From Candidatus Moraniibacteriota bacterium (GTDB lineage: Bacteria > Patescibacteriota > Minisyncoccia > Moranbacterales > UBA2206): 29,923 nt of DNA. The translations under genes were made by a program, and so were the position numbers. The stretch spans positions 34,744 to 64,666 of the forward strand of contig DMXN01000015.1 in assembly GCA_003482885.1 (NCBI GenBank), given 5' to 3'. The notes beneath the pieces are model-generated. The model saw only the letters and a program-made list of their open reading frames with translations. It had not been told where the DNA came from and did not search any database. Numbering within the stretch: position 1 is the stretch's first letter; each line of letters starts with the position of its first letter. Of the stretch, positions 15,364 through 23,214 are shown piece after piece.

Positions 15364-15467
15364 CTACGAACTTACAAATCTTTACAAAATTACAAATATA
15401 CAAAACTTGCTAAAATAATCTTTTTTTGTATTTTCGTACTTTTGAATTTTATTTGTACTTTTCGTAG
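15364..15467. repeat. Inverted-repeat element, copy 2 (rplB-rpsS spacer)
   Basis: An imperfect inverted repeat of about 104 bp, outermost CTACGAA (15364-15370) with TTCGTAG (15461-15467). The arms of about 40 nt are rich in TACAAA and TACGAA words. The end next to rplB reads GGAGCTA (15467-15473), the same 13-bp TAGCTCCTACGAA terminus as copy 1 but in the opposite orientation. The rplB stop codon TAG lies in this terminus. Confidence 0.7.
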
Positions 15468-15470
15468 GAG

Positions 15471-16304
15471 CTACTTTCTCTTAACTCTTCTTTTGATTAT
15501 AAATTTATTGCTATATTTTTTCTTCTTTCTGGTTTTTTTGCCGAGCGCCGGTTTACCCCATGGAGTTTTCGGATGTTTTAATCCTATTCCCTGTCGTCCC
15601 TCGCCTCCTCCATGCGGATGATCAACCGGATTCATCGCCGATCCTCGCACTGCCGGTCGTTTATTTAACCATCGATTTTTGCCCGCTTTTCCGATATTTA
15701 TTGAATTGCTTTCAAAATTGCTTATTTGTCCCACTGTAGCATAACATTCATTGCTTACCAACCTGATTTCTCCGGAAGGCAACTTAACTTGCGCGTTTTT
15801 TTCGTCCACCGCCGTCAATATCGCTCCAGAGCCGGCGCTTCGGATAATCTGTCCTCCACGGCCGGGAAATAATTCCAAGTTACAAATAACTGTTCCAATG
15901 GGAATATTTTTAACCTTCGCGCGGTTTCCTTGTTTTACCGGAGCGTTTTCCGCTGTTAATACTTCCTGCTTCTCGCGCATTCCTTCCGTCGCTAAAATAT
16001 ATCTTTTTTCTCCGTCGGCATAATTTATCAAAGCGATAAAACCGTTGCGGTTAGGATCTTTTTCAATCGCCGCCACTTTTCCCGGTATGCCGAATTTATT
16101 TTGCAAAAAATCCACCACTCGATATCTTTGTTTGTTTCCTCCTCCTTGATGGCGCACCGATATTTTTCCTCGCGACCGTCCGGCTAATTTGCTTTGTTTC
16201 GCTAAAAGTGCTTTTTCCGGTTTTTTGGCAGCTAAAAAATCAACCTTAACAACTGACATATTTCTTCGTCCGGCCGTATTTTTTTTATAAATCTTTATCG
16301 CCAT
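15471..16304 (-). CDS. rplB: 50S ribosomal protein L2
   Basis: Core large-subunit protein needed for peptidyl transferase activity. The 277 residues include GRSRGKISVRHQGGGNKQRY, the OB-like and SH3-like RNA-binding domain, and the C-terminal VRGSAMNPVDHPHGGGEGRQ with the conserved active-centre histidine. The tail TRKKKKYSNKFIIKRRVKRK is typical. The stop codon overlaps the end of inverted-repeat copy 2. Confidence 0.98.
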   Translation of the reverse strand: MAIKIYKKNTAGRRNMSVVKVDFLAAKKPEKALLAKQSKLAGRSRGKISVRHQGGGNKQRYRVVDFLQNKFGIPGKVAAIEKDPNRNGFIALINYADGEKRYILATEGMREKQEVLTAENAPVKQGNRAKVKNIPIGTVICNLELFPGRGGQIIRSAGSGAILTAVDEKNAQVKLPSGEIRLVSNECYATVGQISNFESNSINIGKAGKNRWLNKRPAVRGSAMNPVDHPHGGGEGRQGIGLKHPKTPWGKPALGKKTRKKKKYSNKFIIKRRVKRK

Positions 16305-16320
16305 ATATATAATTCACGAA

Positions 16321-16635
16321 TTATTTTCCTTCAAAAACATCAATTTTATTTCCTTCTTTCAATGTTACCACCGCCTTACGATAACCGGATTTCCAACCGG
16401 CAACTCTTCCTCTGACTCTGACCTTTTTGGGAATACTGATAGTGTTGACTTTTTCCACTTTTACTTTATAAATTTTCTCAATTGCCATTTTGACCTGCAG
16501 TTTAGTCGCTCGCGCCGAAATTTTGAAAATATACTTATTTTTTTCGATACCCGCAGTCGCCTCTTCGGTGACTATCGGTTCGATAATCACTTTCGACAAA
16601 ATATTTTCTTGATTGGGATTGATATTATTTTGCAT
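16321..16635 (-). CDS. rplW: 50S ribosomal protein L23
   Basis: Tunnel-exit protein and docking site for trigger factor and SRP. The 104 residues show IIEPIVTEEATAGIEKNKYI, KLQVKMAIEKIYKVKVEKVN and RVRGRVAGWKSGYRKAVVTL. Standard position between rplD and rplB. Confidence 0.96.
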   Translation of the reverse strand: MQNNINPNQENILSKVIIEPIVTEEATAGIEKNKYIFKISARATKLQVKMAIEKIYKVKVEKVNTISIPKKVRVRGRVAGWKSGYRKAVVTLKEGNKIDVFEGK

Positions 16636-16640
16636 AGTTC

Positions 16641-17276
16641 TTATTCAGCTTGTGTATACTTCTTTTCTAAATATTGCACCGATTCTTTGCTCATTACTAA
16701 ATTTTTGTTTTTTAGCATAGCCAAAACATTCAATTGACCGGTCAAAATATTTTCCACCTTGACGAGATTTCTGCTCATTAAACGAAATTCTTTTTCTTGA
16801 TCGGAAAACGCCATCAGTGTTTTGCCTTTGATTTTTAGATTTTCTAGCATTGAAACGGCGTGCTTGGTTTTCTTTTCGGAAAAAGCCAGCTTGTCAATCA
16901 CGAAAATTTCATTATCTTTCAGCTTGCCGCTCAACACCGTCGCGATTGCTTTTTGATTCATCTTTTTATTAATTTTCTGTTTGAAATTTCTATCACTGCT
17001 TGGTCCGAAAACAACGCCTCCTTTTTTCCAAAGCGGAGTTCTTCTTGAACCAACGCGCGCGCGTCCCGTACCTTTTTGTTTCCACGGTTTAATCCCACTG
17101 CCCGCTCTCTCTCCTCTTGTTTTCGTATCCGCTAAAACTTGCCGCTTATTTGCGTCCATCGCCACCGCCACTTGATGAACCAAGTCATCATTTTTCGGCA
17201 AACTGAAAACTGAATCGGAAACATTCAATTCTTCGATTTCTTTTCCCGCTAAATTATACACTTTTACAACTGCCAT
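16641..17276 (-). CDS. rplD: 50S ribosomal protein L4
   Basis: Lines the exit tunnel; in E. coli it also feeds back on the S10 operon. The 211 residues contain the extended tunnel loop (GERAGSGIKPWKQKGTGRAR, VGSRRTPLWKKGGVVFGPS) and the Rossmann-like globular domain with a C-terminal LNVLAMLKNKNLVMSKESVQ. Complete. Confidence 0.96.
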   Translation of the reverse strand: MAVVKVYNLAGKEIEELNVSDSVFSLPKNDDLVHQVAVAMDANKRQVLADTKTRGERAGSGIKPWKQKGTGRARVGSRRTPLWKKGGVVFGPSSDRNFKQKINKKMNQKAIATVLSGKLKDNEIFVIDKLAFSEKKTKHAVSMLENLKIKGKTLMAFSDQEKEFRLMSRNLVKVENILTGQLNVLAMLKNKNLVMSKESVQYLEKKYTQAE

Positions 17277-17284
17277 TTTTTTAA

Positions 17285-17839
17285 TTATACCGTTTTAATT
17301 TCCACTATTCCTCCGGGAATGCCGGGAATCGCTCCTTTAATTCCTAAAATATTTTTTTCTGCGTCAATAAACGCTACTTTCAAATTTTTTGTAGTCACTC
17401 TTTCTCCACCCATTCTTCCGGCCATTCTTTTTCCTTTAACCACATGCTCAGGAAAACCGGAACCGATTGAACCGGGAGCGCGCAAATCGTGTTTATGACC
17501 GTGAGAAGCGCATCCTCCTTTGAAACCATATCTTTTAACAACACCCTGAAAACCTTTTGATTTGCTTTTTCCGCTTACAACCACCTTCTCGCCGATTTCA
17601 AAAATAGAAACATCTACTGCATCATCTTTTTTCAGCTCGCTTCCTTCCACACGAAACTCCTTTTTCTTGGATTTATTTTTCGTTTTTGCTATTACCATTT
17701 GTATGGACGAATATCCGTCTTTATTTTTTTCTTTGACCAACGATACTTTCGAACCGCACTCTAAAAGAGTCACATTCATTGCGCCTTTTTCATCATAAAC
17801 AGTCGTCATCCCAATTTTTTTCCCTAAAATAAATTTCAT
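17285..17839 (-). CDS. rplC: 50S ribosomal protein L3
   Basis: Early assembly protein reaching into the peptidyl transferase centre. At 184 residues it is somewhat shorter than the usual 205-215, but both key blocks are present: FILGKKIGMTTVYDEKGAMN at the N-terminus, and GGCASHGHKHDLRAPGSIGS plus KRMAGRMGGERVTTKNLKV in the central loop. First L gene after rpsJ, separated by 100 bp that hold a GC-rich palindrome. Confidence 0.96.
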   Translation of the reverse strand: MKFILGKKIGMTTVYDEKGAMNVTLLECGSKVSLVKEKNKDGYSSIQMVIAKTKNKSKKKEFRVEGSELKKDDAVDVSIFEIGEKVVVSGKSKSKGFQGVVKRYGFKGGCASHGHKHDLRAPGSIGSGFPEHVVKGKRMAGRMGGERVTTKNLKVAFIDAEKNILGIKGAIPGIPGGIVEIKTV

Positions 17840-17911
17840 TTTTTCAGTAAAATAAAAAACGGCTATACACCAGCCGAAATTCCTTTCTTAGCTAGATGAG
17901 TATCCGCCACG

Positions 17912-17925
17912 GCGGACTTTAACTA
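17912..17925. repeat. GC palindrome TCCGCCACGGCGGA, copy 1
   Basis: A 14-bp near-perfect palindrome in the AT-rich rpsJ-rplC gap. Flanked by ATCCGCC...GGACTTT, it matches the copy at 26262-26275 over 18 of 19 bases and resembles the one at 26641-26654. It stands out from its surroundings by GC content. Confidence 0.65.
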
Positions 17926-17939
17926 GTATTCTCTATAAA

Positions 17940-18263
17940 TTACATTTTTATTTCAATATCCACTCCGGCCGGCAAATCGAGATTCGTCAGACTGTCAATC
18001 GTTTTTGGCGTCGGACTCACAATATCCACCAATCTTTTGTGAATTCTCATTTCATATTGATCGCGAGCGTCTTTATGAACAAATGTGGATTTATTAACAG
18101 TAAACTTTCGAATTTCCGTCGGCAAAGGAACCGGTCCGACAATAGTCGCGCCTGATCTTTGCGCGGTTTCCACAATTTGACGCGCGGATTGATCAATAAT
18201 CTTATGATCGTACGCCTTAATCTTAATCCTGATTCTTGTTTTTACCTCTTCTTCCTTGAGCAT
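17940..18263 (-). CDS. rpsJ: 30S ribosomal protein S10
   Basis: Small-subunit head protein and, as NusE, a partner of NusB in antitermination. ATG 18263 (MLKEEEVKTRIRIKIKAYDH) gives 107 residues; the frame could start one codon earlier with TTG. Motifs: ARQIVETAQRSGATIVGPVP and YEMRIHKRLVDIVSPTPKTI. First gene of the S10 cluster, after tuf. Confidence 0.97.
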   Translation of the reverse strand: MLKEEEVKTRIRIKIKAYDHKIIDQSARQIVETAQRSGATIVGPVPLPTEIRKFTVNKSTFVHKDARDQYEMRIHKRLVDIVSPTPKTIDSLTNLDLPAGVDIEIKM

Positions 18264-18303
18264 CAATTTTAACGAATTTTTAAATTATAACTTTTCTCTA
18301 AAA

Positions 18304-18329
18304 CCCCGCCCTCTTAAAAAAGAGCAGGG
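18304..18329 (-). terminator. Hairpin between tuf and rpsJ
   Basis: In the minus-strand transcript CCCTGCTCTT pairs with AAGAG...CGGGG around an AT-rich loop, with a small bulge, and TTTTAG follows. It is about 16 bp past the tuf stop codon. It probably ends or attenuates tuf transcription before rpsJ. Confidence 0.6.
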
Positions 18330-18344
18330 CAAAGAAAAAATTTG

Positions 18345-19538
18345 CTATTTCGTAATCTTCGTTGCCACTCCTGCGCCGACTGTTCTTCCTCCTTCTCGGA
18401 TTGCAAAGCGCATTCCTTCTTCCATCGCTACGGGAGCGCCCAAAACAACTTTGAAACTGATCGTGTCTCCCGGCATAACCATTTCTGTTCCTTCCGGCAG
18501 CATCACTTCTCCCGTTACATCCGTTGTCCTTACATAAAATTGCGGTTTGTATCCTTTAAAAAATGGAGTGTGTCGTCCACCTTCTTCTTTGGTCAAAATA
18601 TATACTTCGCATTCAAATTCAGTATGAGGAGTGATCGATCCGGGTTTTGCCAAAACTTGACCTCGCTCGACATCTTCTTTTTTAATTCCGCGAATCAATA
18701 ATCCGGCATTGTCTCCCGCTTGACCTTTATCAAGAGTTTTATTGAACATTTCGATTCCCGTAACAGTCGTTTTCTGCGTTGGTTTAAGTCCAACAATTTC
18801 CACTTCCTCGTTGATATTAATCATTCCTCTTTCAATTCTTCCCGTAACCACCGTTCCACGACCTTCAATAGTAAAAATATCTTCGATTGGCAAAAGAAAT
18901 GGTTTGTCAATTTCACGCACCGGCTCGGGAATTTTTGTGTCAAGCGCTTCAATCAAATCTAAAATCGGCTTGGCGGCTTCGTCTTCAGCCGATTTTGATT
19001 CCAACGCTTTTAAAGCAGAGCCTCGAATAATTTTCGCATTGTCTCCGTCAAATTCATACTTGGTCAAAAGTTCGCGAACTTCCGCTTCCACCAAATCAAT
19101 CAACTCCGCATCATCCACCATATCAACTTTATTCAAGAAAACAACAATTTCCGGCACATTGACATATTTTGCTAACAGAATATGCTCGCGGGTTTGCGGC
19201 ATTGGACCGTCAGTCGCCGCCACTACCAAAATCGCTCCATCCATTTGAGCGGCGCCGGTAATCATGTTTTTAATATAATCGGCATGTCCGGGACAATCCA
19301 CATGAGCGTAATGTCTTTTATCGGATTCGTATTCGCAATGCGCCGTGGCAATAGTGATTCCGCGCTCCTTTTCTTCGGGAGCTTTGTCGATTTCATCAAT
19401 GCCTTTTTCTTTAGCCTTTCCTTGAAAAGCCAAGACATGCAAGATTGCCGCCGTTAAAGTGGTTTTTCCATGATCGACATGACCGATGGTTCCAACATTA
19501 ACATGAGGTTTGGTTCGTTCAAATTTTTCTGCTGCCAT
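18345..19538 (-). CDS. tuf: Translation elongation factor Tu
   Basis: GTPase that delivers aminoacyl-tRNA to the ribosome. All G motifs are visible: G1 GHVDHGKT, G2 RGITI, G3 DCPGH, G4 NKVD and G5 GSALKAL. Domain 2 (GRGTVVTGRIERGMI) and domain 3 (TEFECEVYILTKEEGGRHTP, RTTDVTGEVMLPEGTEMVMP) follow. At 397 residues the length is normal. It lies directly upstream of the S10 cluster; fusA, rpsL and rpsG are not in the window. Confidence 0.98.
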   Translation of the reverse strand: MAAEKFERTKPHVNVGTIGHVDHGKTTLTAAILHVLAFQGKAKEKGIDEIDKAPEEKERGITIATAHCEYESDKRHYAHVDCPGHADYIKNMITGAAQMDGAILVVAATDGPMPQTREHILLAKYVNVPEIVVFLNKVDMVDDAELIDLVEAEVRELLTKYEFDGDNAKIIRGSALKALESKSAEDEAAKPILDLIEALDTKIPEPVREIDKPFLLPIEDIFTIEGRGTVVTGRIERGMININEEVEIVGLKPTQKTTVTGIEMFNKTLDKGQAGDNAGLLIRGIKKEDVERGQVLAKPGSITPHTEFECEVYILTKEEGGRHTPFFKGYKPQFYVRTTDVTGEVMLPEGTEMVMPGDTISFKVVLGAPVAMEEGMRFAIREGGRTVGAGVATKITK

Positions 19539-19659
19539 ATTTTTGGTGATTTTAGACGCCGCGCGTTGGAATATTTATTTTGGAAAAAAAACATTCCCAC
19601 AACCGCTTGCGATTTTTTGTTATTATTAAATTAAACTATTTATACTTAACACAAAAATC

Positions 19660-19688
19660 AGTTTACTATAAAAAAACGCTTTTGGCAA
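19660..19688 (-). promoter_or_regulatory. Candidate tuf promoter
   Basis: Minus strand TTGCCA (19683-19688), a 17-bp spacer and TAAACT (19660-19665). It would give a leader of about 115 nt. Other AT-rich -10-like words lie nearby, so the exact start is uncertain. Confidence 0.45.
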
Positions 19689-19723
19689 ATGAAAAAGTTA
19701 TTATACTGTGGATAACTCGCGTT

Positions 19724-20011
19724 TTACGGCTGTACCACACTTTCATAATGAACTTCGTCATTTTTAATCTCTCCCAATGTTTCCAATTCAATTTCGGCCG
19801 TCTTATCTTCCTCTTCTTGGGAAAATTTCCAACTGGCAATATCATTATTGATCTTATCAATCAATTCTTGCTTTGTCAACCCCATGACTCCTTCTTGTTT
19901 GATTTTTCTGAATTCTTTGAGCGTCAAAACAATAAAATATTGTTCTTGATCTTTAATTACAGCTCTTCCGCCCAAAAGTTCCAACGCTTCTTTTAATTTT
20001 TTATCCAACAT
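19724..20011 (-). CDS. Hypothetical acidic protein, 95 residues
   Basis: Not assigned to a family; I think similar proteins occur in Parcubacteria. It starts MLDKKLKEALELLGGRAVIK, continues with the strand EQYFIVLTLKEFRKIKQ and a helix (LTKQELIDKINNDIASWKFS), and ends in an acidic tail (EEEDKTAEIELETLGEIKND). No signal peptide or membrane segment. It has its own consensus promoter and lies upstream of tuf in the same direction, so tuf could be partly transcribed from here. The end of the surface-protein operon is immediately upstream. Confidence 0.65.
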   Translation of the reverse strand: MLDKKLKEALELLGGRAVIKDQEQYFIVLTLKEFRKIKQEGVMGLTKQELIDKINNDIASWKFSQEEEDKTAEIELETLGEIKNDEVHYESVVQP

Positions 20012-20046
20012 AAAAAAGTAATTTACTTTATTTTTTCCACAATAAA

Positions 20047-20075
20047 ATACTAGCGTGAATGTTGCATTGTGTCAA
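20047..20075 (-). promoter_or_regulatory. Promoter of the 19724 gene
   Basis: Minus strand TTGACA (20070-20075), a 17-bp spacer and TAGTAT (20047-20052). It lies 15 bp beyond the stop of the 20090 surface gene and gives a leader of about 30 nt. Confidence 0.7.
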
Positions 20076-20089
20076 ATTTTCGATTCAAG

Positions 20090-20944
20090 CTAACTGATTC
20101 TTCGCAATTTATAGAAATAATATCCATAGCTCATCAGCCCAAAAATAATCAACGCACAAAAAAACCATATATACAACGGCCATCCGAAATATCCTGCCTC
20201 GGCATCCGTCGCTTCCGTTTGTTCTCCTTTGGTTATGCCCGGCTCTTCTCCTTGTTGCATATTATTCGCATCCGCTCCAGCTGTCGCGTCGCCAGTCGCC
20301 GATCCGGATGCTCCGGTTGTTTGTGAAATAACTGTTGCGTCTCCTCCGTCACTATTATTATCGCTGCTGCTGCCGGTATTATTATTGCTGTGGCGATGTC
20401 CGCCATCAGTATTCAAATCCGTAGAATAAACTCCCAGTAAAATATCAAAAACTGTTGATTTTCCCTGATAATGATTATCCGCTAGCGGATCAAAAGTGAA
20501 CCATATTTTATATTGAAAAGTCGAACCGATATTGCCCGAAATAGAATCAAATTGAAAAGCGTCATTATTAGTCGCATCTAAATAATCGTACAGACTTGCC
20601 AATGTTTTTTCGGTTGCTCCTCCCGGCAAAAATACAAACTGACCGTTTGACAAACTCTGAATCCTCACTAAAATTTTACTTTCCAATTCATGCATTCCGG
20701 TTGAATTCATCCGATCCATCCGAAGCATCAATCCTACATTTGCCTTGTCGCTAAACTTCGTGATTGTTATTGTTCTGGTAAAAAAATCGCCCGGCAAAAT
20801 ATTCGTCTCGGTTATTATCGAACCGGCAGGATCGGGAAAGTTGACATCAATGTCAACCGCGGCTATCGCAAAACAGGGCGTCAGAAAAAGTCCCAAAATA
20901 AAAATTGCCGGCAATAAATAATATTTTTTAATTTTGCTGTTCAT
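20090..20944 (-). CDS. Secreted, C-terminally membrane-anchored surface protein
   Basis: A 284-residue protein with a classical signal peptide (basic MNSKIKKYY, hydrophobic core, likely cleavage after AIAA). A beta-rich ectodomain covers about residues 30-180. A low-complexity Gly/Ser/Asn/Asp/Thr/Ala linker follows (SNNNTGSSSDNNSDGGDATV). A single transmembrane segment (WPLYIWFFCALIIFGLMSYG) and a short basic tail (YKLRRIS) end the protein. This is the topology of a surface protein held on the membrane by a C-terminal anchor. It is last in the tasA-sipW-LTD operon and overlaps the upstream gene by 17 nt, so it is probably made in step with the fibre components. An anchoring or accessory role like Bacillus TapA is an inference; no sequence match to TapA is seen. 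Confidence 0.75.
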   Translation of the reverse strand: MNSKIKKYYLLPAIFILGLFLTPCFAIAAVDIDVNFPDPAGSIITETNILPGDFFTRTITITKFSDKANVGLMLRMDRMNSTGMHELESKILVRIQSLSNGQFVFLPGGATEKTLASLYDYLDATNNDAFQFDSISGNIGSTFQYKIWFTFDPLADNHYQGKSTVFDILLGVYSTDLNTDGGHRHSNNNTGSSSDNNSDGGDATVISQTTGASGSATGDATAGADANNMQQGEEPGITKGEQTEATDAEAGYFGWPLYIWFFCALIIFGLMSYGYYFYKLRRIS

Positions 20945-22547
20945 TGGTTATTTCTGTTGAATTATTATTTTCTTCTTTTTTAACATCCTCCTCGTTTTTC
21001 TTTTTTTCTGCTTCTGCTTCTGTTTTAATTTCTTCCGCTTTTTTCTTCTCTGCTTCTTTCTTCGCTTTTTCTTCTGTTTCCAACTTGGCTTTCGCTTCTT
21101 CATCTTCAACGGGAATTTTATCAGAGTCAATATTCTTTTCTAACAGCGGCTCTGCCAATGCTGGTTCCAATTTTACAGTCGGAGTTAATTCTAATACTGG
21201 ATCTGCCGGCAAAATGTCAGAACCAACCGCAACATTTTCAACTGTTTCAATTACCGGCTCAATTATTTTTTCTATTTCATTTTTAAAATCCGGATTGTAT
21301 TTTTCATCGCTTGGATCATTGACGGAAAGATTAGAATGCCACGGCGTACCGCAATTGTATTGTTGCGCGTCAGAATCCCAGTAATTACGCATTGTTGCAA
21401 TTTCCGAATCAGACATAGCGCCAGGATCGCAAGTGTGCCAGCTTCCGGACAAAGCACCATCATCGGGAATATCATTTCTTTCCATAGATTGGTGCTTATA
21501 ATTTGAACTATTATTTTCGTAACCAGCCGGCCAATCGCCTGAACTTTTCCAAGCCGTATCGATAGTATTTGCAGATTTATCTTGCAAAATAAGATCTTCC
21601 CCGTCATTATTCAAACTCATACTTGAAACATGTGCATAGCCCTCATCTTTATCCAAATCACCGCTAAACTTGATTTTTGTTTCGTCCCATTGTTTCTTGG
21701 TTATCAAAAAGAATTCATGAGCTTTTATCGAATACCCACTGGGAATTTCTATGTGCCCGCCTGTTCCCGAACCACCATGTACAATATCCCAATTAGTAAG
21801 ATCAACAGTTTCATCCGTCATATTTTTCAATTCTATCCATTCATCGTTGCCGTCGCCTTCGCTCCCCATCCACATAATTTCATTGATAATCACATCCCCC
21901 GGATTAATCCACTCGCCGATTTCTATTTTTTGCATTTCGGTAATTTCTTGATCGGCAAATCCTTGCGTTCCGTCGGGAAAATCGGTCTGCCATGAATTTA
22001 TTTCAAAACTAAATTCGCAATCTTTTTCTTCAAGATTTTTTCCGGCTCCGTCGGGAAGTTCAATTTTGAAATCCCAATCGTTATGGTTAAGCGCGTTTAT
22101 AAAAAAATCAACTCCACCATTTTTTTTTAAATCAAAATCTTTCAATAATTTCTTATCATAAACCGCAACACCATCTTTTTTTGCCGTAAGAAGCAAAGCA
22201 TTGCAAAGATCAGCATCCCCGCCGATATTTTTATATTTTATTCTATACTCAAAATCCAAACTGCCGACATTCTCAATGATTATTTTTCCATCGGCTTGGT
22301 TTTCGGGAATTATTTCATCGGCGTCAAAATATTCCGTATAGTTTGCCAGCGCGTCCAGCGTTTCAATTTCCAGTTTATTTCCCTCGCTTTTTTCCTCATC
22401 GGAAAATCCGGCATTAGTTCCGCGCATCGCCATAATCGGTACAAAAAACACCACGATCAAAATACAAACCCCGACTTTTTCAATCGCTTTGAAAATTCTT
22501 TTAGTGATAACCGACTTATATTTTTTCTTCCGTTTTTTCATCAGCAT
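20928..22547 (-). CDS. Lamin-tail-domain surface protein with a TasA-like N-terminus
   Basis: A 539-residue secreted protein. The basic N-terminus and hydrophobic segment (residues 25-42) end in GTNAGFSD, closely like GTVAYFSD of the neighbouring TasA-like protein, so SipW cleavage after A46 is likely. Residues 50-210 resemble a TasA/camelysin-type beta domain. A lamin tail domain (LTD) follows from about 216 (VIINEIMWMGSEGDGNDEWI, ELKNMTDETVDLTNW). A region with paired cysteines comes next, and then a long Lys/Glu/Ala-rich tail (about 465-539) likely to be a charged coil. LTDs occur in bacterial surface and secreted proteins. The gene overlaps sipW by 32 nt and the next gene by 17 nt. ATG 22541 is an alternative start. 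Confidence 0.8.
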   Translation of the reverse strand: MLMKKRKKKYKSVITKRIFKAIEKVGVCILIVVFFVPIMAMRGTNAGFSDEEKSEGNKLEIETLDALANYTEYFDADEIIPENQADGKIIIENVGSLDFEYRIKYKNIGGDADLCNALLLTAKKDGVAVYDKKLLKDFDLKKNGGVDFFINALNHNDWDFKIELPDGAGKNLEEKDCEFSFEINSWQTDFPDGTQGFADQEITEMQKIEIGEWINPGDVIINEIMWMGSEGDGNDEWIELKNMTDETVDLTNWDIVHGGSGTGGHIEIPSGYSIKAHEFFLITKKQWDETKIKFSGDLDKDEGYAHVSSMSLNNDGEDLILQDKSANTIDTAWKSSGDWPAGYENNSSNYKHQSMERNDIPDDGALSGSWHTCDPGAMSDSEIATMRNYWDSDAQQYNCGTPWHSNLSVNDPSDEKYNPDFKNEIEKIIEPVIETVENVAVGSDILPADPVLELTPTVKLEPALAEPLLEKNIDSDKIPVEDEEAKAKLETEEKAKKEAEKKKAEEIKTEAEAEKKKNEEDVKKEENNNSTEITNEQQN

Positions 22548-23091
22548 TATTCATATTTTCTTCTCTTTTTTTCACCCTTTTTTTATAATCTATTTTTTTT
22601 ATAATTTCCTTTTTTATATTTTGCGCTTCTTCATAAATTATAATAACTGCGGGAACGACTACGATCAAAAGAAACCCGATTGGTTTTTGCGCCGCCGCTA
22701 CAGCGTAGCCAACATACGAAACGGAAAACAAAACCTTTCCTAAAATTTCTTTTTCTGAAACCGGTTTTTGGTCCGGCGCGTTATTAGCGTCGCCTTTGGT
22801 AATATATGATTTCATTCCGTCGGTTTCTTTTATCTCAAAAATTCGATGAGTAGTCGGCGTTTTGGTTTTAGTATTTTCGCCAAAAGTTATCACATCGCCA
22901 ATTTTATATTCTTTTTCCGCTTTTATCGCCACAACGCTGCCGGTATGAATTTTTGGTTCCATTGATCCGGAAAGAACGACCAAAGTTTTATACCCGCCTT
23001 TTATCGGAACGACAGACAAAATTAAAAACAAAGCCGTAACCGCAATCGCTGCCAAGACGAGATAATAAATTATTTTAAATATTTTTTTCAT
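22516..23091 (-). CDS. sipW: Signal peptidase I, SipW (ER-type) family
   Basis: Membrane-bound serine protease that removes signal peptides, in Bacillus specifically from TasA and TapA. The 191 residues have an N-terminal membrane segment (8-30). The catalytic serine lies in SGSMEP (S43). The Lys of bacterial SPases is replaced by His in THRIF (H82), the Ser-His mark of the SipW/ER type, and a conserved GDANN (D101) follows. A second hydrophobic segment spans about 120-150, before a charged tail. It lies between the TasA-like gene and the LTD gene, both with matching cleavage motifs. Its ribosome binding site is within a repeat hairpin (23103-23125). Confidence 0.9.
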   Translation of the reverse strand: MKKIFKIIYYLVLAAIAVTALFLILSVVPIKGGYKTLVVLSGSMEPKIHTGSVVAIKAEKEYKIGDVITFGENTKTKTPTTHRIFEIKETDGMKSYITKGDANNAPDQKPVSEKEILGKVLFSVSYVGYAVAAAQKPIGFLLIVVVPAVIIIYEEAQNIKKEIIKKIDYKKRVKKREENMNNADEKTEEKI

Positions 23092-23102
23092 AAGAAGTTT
23101 TT

Positions 23103-23144
23103 CCCTCTCCTTACCAAGGAGAGGGCTAGGGTGAGGTTCTTTTT
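23103..23144. repeat. Dispersed hairpin repeat (CCCTCTCCTT type) carrying the sipW ribosome binding site
   Basis: CCCTCTCCTT (23103-23112) and AAGGAGAGGG (23116-23125) form a perfect 10-bp stem with a 3-nt loop, followed by CTAGGGTGAGGTTCTT. In the minus-strand mRNA the purine arm AAGGAGAGGG is the only Shine-Dalgarno-like sequence before the sipW ATG (11 nt away) and is sequestered in the stem. A near-identical copy lies at 28765-28804. Confidence 0.75.
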
Positions 23145-23161
23145 AAATCAAACCCTCAATC

Positions 23162-23186
23162 CCTCGCCCGAAATTTTCAGGCGAGG
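23162..23186. repeat. Hairpin CCTCGCC/GGCGAGG after tasA
   Basis: CCTCGCC (23162-23168) and GGCGAGG (23180-23186), with GAAA/TTTC pairing inside. It lies about 30 bp beyond the TasA-like stop and has no T-run. It could act as a 3' stabiliser that keeps tasA mRNA above sipW mRNA. Confidence 0.6.
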
Positions 23187-23214
23187 TAAGAGAATTCAAT
23201 CGAACGGAAAAGTT

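Noticed and set aside
15356..15403. Upstream extension of rpsS
   Set aside because: The extra residues fall in the inverted-repeat element and are unlike the S19 N-terminus.
19707..19715. Perfect DnaA box (TTATCCACA on the minus strand) upstream of tuf
   Set aside because: It is a single 9-mer with no cluster, no DnaA gene and no AT-rich unwinding array, so an origin cannot be claimed.
22505..22604. Plus-strand frames opposite sipW and the LTD gene
   Set aside because: Phenylalanine-rich translations typical of the reverse of lysine/glutamate-rich coding sequence.
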